A stretch of DNA of 64,000 bases, from the NCBI GenBank assembly GCA_965198715.1, contig CBDAPV010000001.1, positions 2,170,001-2,234,000 on the forward strand, read 5' to 3'. The notes below the pieces were generated by a model. That model saw only the letters and a program-made list of their open reading frames with translations, made no database searches and was not told where the DNA came from. The position numbers and the translations under genes were made by a program. Positions 45,228 through 52,692 of this stretch are shown here, one piece after another (the first letter of the stretch is position 1; each line of letters opens with the position of its first letter). Source of the DNA: RH-AL1 sp965198715. Lineage in GTDB: Bacteria > Pseudomonadota > Alphaproteobacteria > Rhizobiales > Beijerinckiaceae.

Positions 45228-46607
45228 TCAGGCGGCAGCCGCTTCGGCCGTCTCGTCCTCGTCGAGCTTGGTCAGCTCTTCCTTGGAAACCTTGCGCTCG
45301 GTCACCTTGGCCTTGGACACGATATGGTCGACGACCTTGTCCTCGAAGATCGGCGCCTGGATCTGCGCCATCATCTGCGGATTGTTGCGGAAGAAGTCGT
45401 AGATCTGCTTCTCCTCGCCCGGGTATTGGCGCACGCGCTCCATCAAGGCCTGGGTCATCTCCTCCTGGGTGACCTTGACCCCGGCCTCCTCGCCGATCTC
45501 GGCCAGCACCAGGCCGAGGCGCACCCGACGCTCGGCGATCTTGCGATAGTCGGCGCGCGCCGCCTCCTCCGTGGTGCCTTCGTCCTCGAAGCTCTTCTTG
45601 GTCTGCACCTGCTCCGCCTGGACCTGTTTCCAGATCTGCTCGAACTCCTGGTCGACGAGACCCTGCGGCAGGTCGAAATCGTAGCGCTTGTCGAGCGTGT
45701 CCAGCAGGCCGCGCTTCCACTTGGCGCGCGAGGCGGAGCCGTACTCGCGCTCGATGTTGCCGCGCACCGTCTCCTTGAGCTTGTCGAGCCCTTCCATGCC
45801 GAAGCCCTTGGCGAATTCGTCGTCGATGGCGAGGTCGGCCGGCGCGGCGATGCTCTTCAGCGTCACGCCGAAATTCGCCGCCTTGCCGGCGAGCGCGGGC
45901 GAGCCGTAATCCTTAGGGAAGGTCACCGACACGGTGCGGTGTTCGCCCGTGCCCATGCCGACCAATTGGTCCTCGAAGCCGGGGATGAAGGAGTTCGAGC
46001 CGAGCACCAAATCGACGCCCTCGCCGGAGCCGCCCTCGAAGGTCTCGTCGGCGATCCGCCCCACGAAGTCGACGGTGACCTTGTCGCCCTTCTCCGCCGG
46101 GTGGCCTTCGCCCTTGGGCGCGTAGGCGCGCTGCTGGTCGGCGATCATGGCGATGAAGCGGTCGACCTCCTCGTCGGGCACGTCGGCGACGAGCTTCTCG
46201 ATGGCGAGATCGTCGAGCGCGCCGACCTCGACCTTGGGCAGCACCTCGAGCGCCACCTTGAACTTGAGGTCGCCCTTGAGCGCGAGCGCGCGTTCCAGCA
46301 CCTGCTCGTCCTCGCCGCCGCCGTCGAGGTCGAACTTCGGCTCGCCGGCGATGCGAAGCTTGTTGTCCTCGATCATCTTGGTGCGCGCCTCGCCGATGGC
46401 GGTCTGCAGCACCTCGGCCATGACCTGGCGGCCGTACACGCGCTTCAGGTGGGCCACCGGCACCTTGCCCGGGCGGAAGCCCTTGATGTTGGCCTTCGCC
46501 GCCATCTCATCCAACTGGCCGTTCAGGCGGCTGGCGAGGTCCTGCGCCGGCAGCACGATCTCGAACTCGCGCTTCAAGCCTTCGGCGTGGATCTGGGTGA
46601 CTTGCAT
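45228..46607 (-). CDS. tig: Trigger factor
   Basis: A 459-residue ribosome-associated chaperone. The N-terminal ribosome-binding domain has the signature FRPGKVPVAHLKRVYG. The FKBP-type PPIase domain (VTVDFVGRIADETFEGGSGEGVDLVLGSNSFIPGFEDQLVGM) follows, then a helical C-terminal arm. The frame continues upstream through the tRNA, so the start was set at the family N-terminus MQVTQIHAEG (46607). It sits directly downstream of tRNA-Leu, and the usual clpP/clpX neighbours are absent from the window. Confidence 0.96.
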   Translation of the reverse strand: MQVTQIHAEGLKREFEIVLPAQDLASRLNGQLDEMAAKANIKGFRPGKVPVAHLKRVYGRQVMAEVLQTAIGEARTKMIEDNKLRIAGEPKFDLDGGGEDEQVLERALALKGDLKFKVALEVLPKVEVGALDDLAIEKLVADVPDEEVDRFIAMIADQQRAYAPKGEGHPAEKGDKVTVDFVGRIADETFEGGSGEGVDLVLGSNSFIPGFEDQLVGMGTGEHRTVSVTFPKDYGSPALAGKAANFGVTLKSIAAPADLAIDDEFAKGFGMEGLDKLKETVRGNIEREYGSASRAKWKRGLLDTLDKRYDFDLPQGLVDQEFEQIWKQVQAEQVQTKKSFEDEGTTEEAARADYRKIAERRVRLGLVLAEIGEEAGVKVTQEEMTQALMERVRQYPGEEKQIYDFFRNNPQMMAQIQAPIFEDKVVDHIVSKAKVTERKVSKEELTKLDEDETAEAAAA

Positions 46608-46672
46608 GGACCTTGGAACCTTGGTGGCGGCGGGGCGGACCCCGCGTAGATCATCACGGCGGAGCCAGAGGA

Positions 46673-46757
46673 TGGTGCGGGCGGAGGGACTCGAACCCCC
46701 ACGATTTTCACCACTGGAACCTAAATCCAGCGCGTCTACCAGTTCCGCCACGCCCGC
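46673..46757 (-). tRNA. tRNA-Leu (anticodon UAG), CCA encoded
   Basis: On the minus strand GCGGGCG pairs with CGCCCGC and is followed by a genomic CCA. The D-arm GCGGAACTGGTAGACGCGC, the anticodon stem-loop CTGGA-TTTAGGT-TCCAG (anticodon TAG), the long variable arm of a class II tRNA (GTGGTGAAAATCGTG) and the T-arm GGTTCGAGTCC are all present. 85 nucleotides. Confidence 0.97.
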
Positions 46758-46866
46758 GCGGCCGGCTTTCGCCGACGTCCGCTGTCCCTGCCGAAGGATT
46801 GGTGCCTATAGCAACGACGCGTCGCGGCCGCAGCAAAAAAGTGCCGTCCGCGAGGCGTGCCGAACC

Positions 46867-47073
46867 CTATCGGGTCTCCTTGGCGTCCTTCAGGTGCTCC
46901 GGCGTGCTGCCGCCGCGCACCGCGGTATGGGCTGACGATCCGCCCTCGACGATATTCTTGGCCGCGTCGCGGTTGCGACCCTCCTTCAGGCTGCGCAGGT
47001 ACACAAAGCCGACGATCAGGACGACGAGGGCGAGCGTTCCCAAAGCGAGAACGCCGAGATTGGCTTCGAACAT
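46867..47073 (-). CDS. Small membrane-anchored hypothetical protein
   Basis: A 68-residue protein with one N-terminal helix (MFEANLGVLALGTLALVVLIVGFVYL) and a polar cytoplasmic or periplasmic tail (RSLKEGRNRDAAKNIVEGGSS...). TGAGGAA ahead of the ATG at 47073 supports the start; the frame extends to 47124. No family recognised. It lies between kup and tRNA-Leu on the same strand and may be transcribed with kup. Confidence 0.65.
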   Translation of the reverse strand: MFEANLGVLALGTLALVVLIVGFVYLRSLKEGRNRDAAKNIVEGGSSAHTAVRGGSTPEHLKDAKETR

Positions 47074-47169
47074 GGGTTTTTCCTCAGAAGATCGTCCAAC
47101 AGGCCTCCGCGGGATTCGATCCATCGCCGTTCGACGAGGGCTTGCGACACGCTCGCCCCTTCTCCCGCC

Positions 47170-49077
47170 TCAGATCGCGATCTGCCGGCCGATCTCGACG
47201 ACGTTGTCGTTGGGCAGCCGCGCGAAGGCGGCGTAGTGCACGGTGTTGCGCTCCATCAGGCCGAAGATCATCTCCTGCCACAGCGGCATGCCGCCGCCGT
47301 CCTCGCGGTGGATCACCGTCTCGTGGGCGACGTAATAGGTGACGTCGTCAAGGTCAAAGGCGAAGCCTTGGCCCGCGCAGAGCTTCAGCAGCGCCGGGAT
47401 GTTGGGCCGCTCCATGAAGCCGTAGGAGGCCTCGCCGCGCCAGATGTCGGGCGCGATCTCCCGGATGGTCAGACGCTCGCCGTCGCGCAGCCACGGCCGC
47501 GACAGCACCGTCACGTTGATGATGAGGCAGCGCTCGTGCAGCGCCCGGTTGTGCTTGACCTGCCAGGCCATGACCGGCGGCGTGTCGGTGGCGGTGCGCG
47601 TCAGGAACACGGCGGTGCCCGGCGTGCGCGGGATGGAGCGGCTCTTCAGCAGCGCCACGAACTGCTCGATCGGCACGACGGAATCGCGCATCCGCGCCGC
47701 CATCGCCATGGCGCCGCGATGCCAGATCAGCATGATCCCGTAGATGCCGGCGGCGAGCAGCAGGGGCACGTAGCCGCCCTCCAGGATCTTGGCCAGGTTG
47801 GCGGCCACGAAGGCGGCGTCGACGATGAAGAACAGCCCGGCCACCGCGGCGGCCGCCACGACGTTCCAGTGCAGGATCTCGCGCATGGCGATGAACAGCA
47901 GCACGGAGGTCATCAGCATCGTCAGCGAGACCGCGATGCCGTAGGCGGCGGCGAGGTTGTCGGACTTGCCGAAGCCGATCGTCAGCCCCAGCGTCACCAG
48001 CATCAGCAGCCAGTTCACCACGCCGACGTAGATCTGGCCGTAGCCCTCGGCCGAGGTCTGCTTGATGCGCAGCCGCGGCAGCCAGCCCAGGATGATCGCC
48101 TGCCGCGTCATCGAGAAGGCGCCGGTGATGATGGCCTGGCTGGCGATGATGGTGGCGAGCGTCGCCAGGATGACGAGCGGCACCAGCAGCAGGTGCGGGC
48201 ACAGCAGGTAGAAGATGTTGCCCGTCAGCGGCGCGCCGTCGATCACCAGCGCCGCCTGGCCCGCGTAGGAGAGGACCAGCGCCGGCAGCACCGCGACGAA
48301 CCAGGCCTGGCGGATGGGGCGGGCGCCGAAATGCCCCATGTCGGCGTAGAGCGCCTCCGCCCCGGTCACGCAGAGGAACACGCCGCCGAGCACGAGGAAG
48401 CCGCTCCAGCCGTGGTGCAGGAGGTAGTCCAGCCCGTAGACCGGGTTCACCGCGGCGAAGACGGCGGGGTGGTGGACGATGCCGGAGACGCCCATGAGCG
48501 CGATGGCCGCGAACCACACCACCATCACCGGGCCGAAGGCGCGGCCGATGACGTGGGTGCCGAGCGGCTGGATGGCGAAGAGGCCGAGCAGGATCACCAC
48601 GGCGATCGGCAGGATGTAGGGCTTGAAGATCGGCGTCACCATGTCGAGGCCCTCGAGCGCCGACAGCACCGAGATCGCCGGGGTGACGGCGCCGTCGCCG
48701 TAGATCAGCGCCGCGCCGAAGAGCCCCAGCGCCACGATCAGCGGGCGCTTGTGGGCCTTGGCGCCGAGCAGCGACATCAACGCGAGGATGCCGCCCTCGC
48801 CGTCGTTGTCGACCCGCATCGCCACGCTGACGTACTTGACCGCCGTGACGATCACCAGCGTCCACAGGATCAGCGACAGCATGCCGAGCACGACGGCCGG
48901 CGTCGGCGCCGCGCCGGCGAGGTCGAGCACCGTCTTGAAGGTGTAGAGCGGGCTGGTGCCGATATCGCCGAAGACGATGCCGAGCGCGGCAAGGCCCAGC
49001 GCGAGCGGCGCGCCGGCCGGGGTGTGGGCGGCGGCGGAGGAGGACTGGACGGAGGGGCGGATGGCGGCGTCGGTCAA
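47170..49077 (-). CDS. kup: Low-affinity potassium uptake protein Kup
   Basis: About 635 residues. Twelve membrane helices follow the signature ALGIVFGDIGTSPLYTFKTVL, with GGILALMSLL, YGDGAVTPAISVLSALEG and DMGHFGARPIR further on, then a 150-residue cytoplasmic C-terminus. It imports K+ with protons. The start is uncertain: the ORF opens at an ATG at 49203, but the upstream part runs through AT-rich, promoter-like DNA. The TTG at 49077 (LTDAAIRPSVQ) has GGGAG about 10 bases before it and gives a usual length. The AT-rich island begins just beyond its 5-prime end. Confidence 0.93.
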   Translation of the reverse strand: MTDAAIRPSVQSSSAAAHTPAGAPLALGLAALGIVFGDIGTSPLYTFKTVLDLAGAAPTPAVVLGMLSLILWTLVIVTAVKYVSVAMRVDNDGEGGILALMSLLGAKAHKRPLIVALGLFGAALIYGDGAVTPAISVLSALEGLDMVTPIFKPYILPIAVVILLGLFAIQPLGTHVIGRAFGPVMVVWFAAIALMGVSGIVHHPAVFAAVNPVYGLDYLLHHGWSGFLVLGGVFLCVTGAEALYADMGHFGARPIRQAWFVAVLPALVLSYAGQAALVIDGAPLTGNIFYLLCPHLLLVPLVILATLATIIASQAIITGAFSMTRQAIILGWLPRLRIKQTSAEGYGQIYVGVVNWLLMLVTLGLTIGFGKSDNLAAAYGIAVSLTMLMTSVLLFIAMREILHWNVVAAAAVAGLFFIVDAAFVAANLAKILEGGYVPLLLAAGIYGIMLIWHRGAMAMAARMRDSVVPIEQFVALLKSRSIPRTPGTAVFLTRTATDTPPVMAWQVKHNRALHERCLIINVTVLSRPWLRDGERLTIREIAPDIWRGEASYGFMERPNIPALLKLCAGQGFAFDLDDVTYYVAHETVIHREDGGGMPLWQEMIFGLMERNTVHYAAFARLPNDNVVEIGRQIAI

Positions 49078-49371
49078 AGGCGGGCTCCCGGGCGAGGGTG
49101 CGGGGGTGGAGCAATGGACGGGCCAGTGGGTGGCGAGTGGGCGCACACATCTATAATCATTGTTGATGGAAGAAGTTGGGGATCGAGATCTGGCAGCACG
49201 CATGAGCGTTCCGCTCGTAGCAATCTGAGCTTAGAGATTGTGGCCTATATGCTACTCCTTAACCTTCATCTGCGAAACGCCTCAGAGTCTCACGAGATCT
49301 GGAGGGGACGTCTGTAATCGCCATCAAAGGTGATATCGGAAAGTTGTAAAGACTATTGTTCAAAACAAAGA

Positions 49372-50074
49372 CTATGCTACTGCGCCTACAAGATAGTGAT
49401 CGACTGCAGCGCCAAACAATGAAGAGATTGTATTCCTCCCGACTATATTTCCGCTTCTAAACATGTATTCTATATGCCCATTAATGTCGTCGACGTCGTA
49501 AACGCCGGGGTCGCCAAGACCGAATTGCTGTAGAAATCTTGCTAGTCGGTACCTAGATTGATCTTCAAATATATCGGAGTTCTTATGCGCGATTAGCCAA
49601 TCAGAATCGTTGTTTTTGGCAAAGGTAGAGAGAGCGGACGCTGAGAAAATGACTGATCCACTCTCATATGCTCTAGCTGTTAGTATGATCGAACACACCA
49701 AGCAACTCTTTTATTATATAAGCTTTGATTGTTATTTTATCTGTATGCCGAATTAAAAACCACCCTAACATTGAGGCATCCGCGATCTCACGACAATAAT
49801 TTGTTTTTTTACGAAAAGCGGATCTCATTTCCTCAAGCACGCCATTTGGATCGAAGATCGGCTTCGCTTCACAAACCAAATGCAAGGCGAACAGATTTCC
49901 AATTGACGAAATCTTGATCAGAAACTTCTTACTATAAAAACTAATACTCAGAGCCTCTTTTTCAAATGATTTTTCTGGCACCTCATCCATTACTGCGATG
50001 ACGTCGAGATCAGAGATATCTTTCTGATCGCCGCGTGCGTGGCTCCCAAACAAAATAAGCGCTTCGATCATCAT
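49372..50074 (-). CDS. Minimal nucleotidyltransferase-like protein with a +1 frame change
   Basis: The first 133 codons (49673-50074) encode an MNT-like nucleotidyltransferase: EALILFGSHARGDQKDISDLDVIAVMD, with the GS-x(8)-D-x-D active site, then a helical part to KAYIIKELLGV. The frame then ends in FDHTNS*. The following ORF (49372-49701), read one base ahead, continues plausibly as GVCSIILTARAYESGSVIFSA... to YLVGAVA, another 105 residues. One product of about 235 residues would result from skipping one base near GGTGTGTTC (about 49700). This may be a mutation, a read error or programmed +1 shifting. The ATG overlaps the stop of the preceding gene. Codon usage is AT-rich and foreign. Confidence 0.6.
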
Positions 50075-51115
50075 CGTACTCTGCTGATCCGATTTACAAG
50101 CGAAGGTACTGCCACTGCAAACCAGAAGACTCCCATAAGCATATTAGATAGAAACACCGCCTGGACTCCAAATGAGTCTTTGGTGGAGGCGTATTTTGTA
50201 TAGCCGGCCACGACAGTAACCTCGGCGCTAGCCATAACCGACTCGGACCATGAATGAAAAACACCAAAATGTCTGTAGACGCTGGCAAATGCGCACGCAA
50301 TAATGATGCCGATCAGAAGCGGTCTAGCCAAACTTGCTCCCCAATTGTTCGATATACCAAAGAACTCAATAATGTATCTTTCAACAATATATACCAGAGA
50401 TAGAAAATAATGTTTCGTTTTCTTGCGATAGGTCGTCGCAGCTTGATATTCCCACGTGTTCTCAAGCTGAGACGCACGAAACGAATTAATACTATAAACG
50501 CGGATTGCCTCGTAATACCAATTCTCTTCGCCCCGTGTCGTAAGAATATTCAATAAATTTCTGGCGACGTTTGCCTTGGTGCGTTGCAGCCTCTTCTTTT
50601 GGTAGAAAATCGGGGCATTCCATCTAGCCAACACGTCTGGATCGAGATTTGTATATGCGGCGTCTATGGGCCTGCAACTTGGTGTCGTTACCAGCAAGGC
50701 CGATCCGATCCCAGCTGCAATCACGGAAGTCACAGTCTATAAAAGTCGTTTGAGTAAAGGACGATTGCTCAAACTTACATCTGCTAAATTTTGTATGACG
50801 CCAGGTACTGAGGCCGAAATCGCAGAGCTTGAAGGTGCAATCATTTAATATTTTGCTCTCGAAAAATCCAAGAAAATCGCATGTATCAAACACCTCATTA
50901 TCAATTCTGCGGAAACTCCCAAAGCCTTCAGATTTTACTGTACAATGCTTGCATCCAGAATGGTTTACGTCTATTGACCCGTCAGGAAACAGTTCATTAT
51001 CATGCGGATTATACATTGGCTCCCAAAAAGAGCGTGTCCGTCTTGCCCTTGGTTTAAACGCCATTGATCTTGTCCTCGGTAGCTTGGACATCGTGCTTTT
51101 TAAAAGACGGTACAA
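50071..51115 (-). CDS. Pentapeptide-repeat, channel-like membrane protein with a +1 frame change
   Basis: Two overlapping frames read as one protein. The first (50624-51115, 163 codons) has pentapeptide-like repeats (FDTCDFLGFFESKILNDCTF, FEQSSFTQTTFIDCDFRDC). The second (50071-50733, 220 codons), one base ahead, continues IDAAYTNLDPDVLARWN, then a helical YYEAIRVYSINSFRAS region and a membrane part. That part has a helix ASLARPLLIGIIIACAFASVY, a pore-loop-like SESVMASAEVTVVAGYTKY and a last helix SNMLMGVFWFAVAVPSLVNRIS. This matches the known pentapeptide-repeat plus K+-channel-like architecture, but the filter is AGYTKY rather than GYGD. The last ATGA overlaps the nucleotidyltransferase start. 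The frame joint is near 50650-50720. Confidence 0.6.
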
Positions 51116-51513
51116 TCACGCCTGCGCTCACAACCGCACGACATCAAGATAGACCATAGCGTGCAAAAGCCAAGCTATGCAGTCATCCCGGTGCCCGGTG
51201 TTGGCGACTGCGGAGGCTTTAGGCCGCACCCGAGCATCGAGAAGCCATGTTGCCGTACGCCCACCCCGATTCAGCCCTTGTCAGCGTACGCGCCGATGGC
51301 GGGGTTTTATGTCGGGGTACCGCGACACCGTCCCGTTCGTGTGTCGCGGTACCCTGACTTTGGCAGGGCCACATGTCAGGGCTCGCGACGCGCCGCCGCC
51401 GGCTCTCCGAGGCCGTGGCGGGGGTGGACACCGGGCGGTAGTCCGGTTATGTTACCTAGACAATGAGAAGCGATCTATCAATCCCGGAGAAGGAACCGGA
51501 GGCGCCAAGCCCG
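51116..51513. other. Spacer between AT-rich island and DUF2778 gene
   Basis: The left end carries the promoter region of the island genes and an inverted repeat CATAGC/GCTATG (51155-51160, 51174-51179). GC content jumps back up at about 51180. The dispersed 58-base repeat (51309-51366) with its inner dyad lies in the middle. No supported gene; an ORF through it is repeat-derived. Confidence 0.6.
51309..51366 (-). repeat. Dispersed 58-base repeat, copy 2, with perfect inner dyad
   Basis: Related to 33847-33904 in reverse orientation. Inside it, GGGTACCGCGACAC (51315-51328) and GTGTCGCGGTACCC (51341-51354) form a perfect 14-base inverted repeat over a 12-base loop, so it can fold into a strong hairpin. 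Confidence 0.75.
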
Positions 51514-52587
51514 CTATATTCCCGCGACCACCAGGAGGCGGCGGACCTGGCCGGCATCGTAGGCGGCGAGGAAGGCGGCGTAGTTGCGGAACACGACGCA
51601 ACCGTTGGAATCGCCGCGCGGCCCGAGCATGAAGGTGTGGGCGAGCAGCCCGCCGCGGCCGAAGGTGGTGCCCTCGAGCAGCGGCGTCAGGCGCAGCGCC
51701 CGCACGCCGTGGAACAGCGCCTCGCGCGGGGTCAGCTCGTAGATCGTCGGCGGGGTGGCGCCGCGCATGCGCTCGGTGACGCTGCCGGGATCGTCGAGGT
51801 GGGTGCCGAGCCCGGAATGGGCCTCGAGCTGGGCGCCGCTGGGCAGGGTCACGGTGTGCTTGGCGATGTTGTAGACGGCGGTGCCGCTGCCGGCGGACGT
51901 GGCGGCGCCGCCGCCGAAGAAGCCGCCGCCGCCGATGTCGCCGGGCGTGGCATAGGCCAAAGCGGGGTTGGTCGCGGGCGCGGCGGGCGCGCCGAACATG
52001 CGCTCGAGCAGGGTGCGGCCGTCGCTCGGCGGCGCGATCGCCTCCGGCGCCGGCGCTGCGGCCAGCGAGGCGAGGCGGCGGGGCGCGGCGGGAAGCGGCC
52101 TGGCGGCAAACGGGCGCGGCGCCGGCAGCGGCACGTCGCGGGCGGGCATCGCGGCGTCGGCCGGCACCATCGCCACGACGGGAGCCACGCTTTGGGGCAG
52201 CTCGGCCTCCAGCGCCGCCTCGACCACGATCTGCGGCGTCTCGGCATGCTCGAAGCGCGAGCGCAGCGGCGCGCTGCGGCCGAAAGGCGCCGGCTCGTAG
52301 CCGCGCGTCATCGCGGGGTCGAGCAGCGCCATCTCGTGGCGCACGAGCGCGATCCGGGCGGGCGCGGGCCGCAGGGCGGCGGCGGTGACGACGATCGTGG
52401 GCGTGTCGGGCGTGGCGTAGAGCAGGCCGAGGCCGATGGTGGCGCTGCACAGCAGGCCCAGCGCGCAGACCAGCGCCTGCAGCGACGGTCCGCGCCGCCG
52501 GCTGCGAACCCGCGGCTGCCAGCCGCCGTCACGTCCCCCGAAACCCCGTTGATCCACTCGTCCGCCCCGCCCGACAGATGCCCGCAT
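51514..52587 (-). CDS. DUF2778 (Tlde1-like) membrane-anchored protein
   Basis: A 357-residue protein. A basic N-terminus and one helix (LQALVCALGLLCSATIGLGLLY) anchor it; a long Ala/Pro-rich linker follows; the C-terminal 120 residues form the DUF2778 domain (YNIAKHTVTLPSGAQLEAHSGLG, PREALFHGVRALRLTPLL, AHTFMLGPRGDSNGCVVFRNY). The His and the Ser-x-Gly-Cys near the end correspond to the active site of Tlde1, an L,D-transpeptidase-like peptidoglycan enzyme delivered by type VI secretion in Salmonella. No T6SS or immunity gene is nearby, so here it is more likely a housekeeping envelope protein of Rhizobiales. Confidence 0.82.
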   Translation of the reverse strand: MRASVGRGGRVDQRGFGGRDGGWQPRVRSRRRGPSLQALVCALGLLCSATIGLGLLYATPDTPTIVVTAAALRPAPARIALVRHEMALLDPAMTRGYEPAPFGRSAPLRSRFEHAETPQIVVEAALEAELPQSVAPVVAMVPADAAMPARDVPLPAPRPFAARPLPAAPRRLASLAAAPAPEAIAPPSDGRTLLERMFGAPAAPATNPALAYATPGDIGGGGFFGGGAATSAGSGTAVYNIAKHTVTLPSGAQLEAHSGLGTHLDDPGSVTERMRGATPPTIYELTPREALFHGVRALRLTPLLEGTTFGRGGLLAHTFMLGPRGDSNGCVVFRNYAAFLAAYDAGQVRRLLVVAGI

Positions 52588-52692
52588 GGTGGGGTGCGCC
52601 CCACCCGATCCATGCGCTATTGAAGCCAGTTTTGGTTAAGCCGCGCTTAAAGGGTTAATTGGGGCATACCGGCGGCGCCAGGGGGGCCGCGC

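Noticed and set aside
47236..49317. Plus-strand 693-residue frame
   Set aside because: Antisense of kup; very rich in His, Gly, Arg and Asp, as expected from shadow translation.
49348..49375. AAAGACTAT direct repeat, 19 bases apart
   Set aside because: Two short copies in AT-rich DNA just past the nucleotidyltransferase stop; not enough to call a target-site duplication or CRISPR.
51161..51466. ORF of 101 residues through the repeat region
   Set aside because: It is generated by the dispersed 58-base repeat; a matching peptide (RHRP...PDFGRA) arises from the other copy, so it reflects repeat DNA, not a gene.
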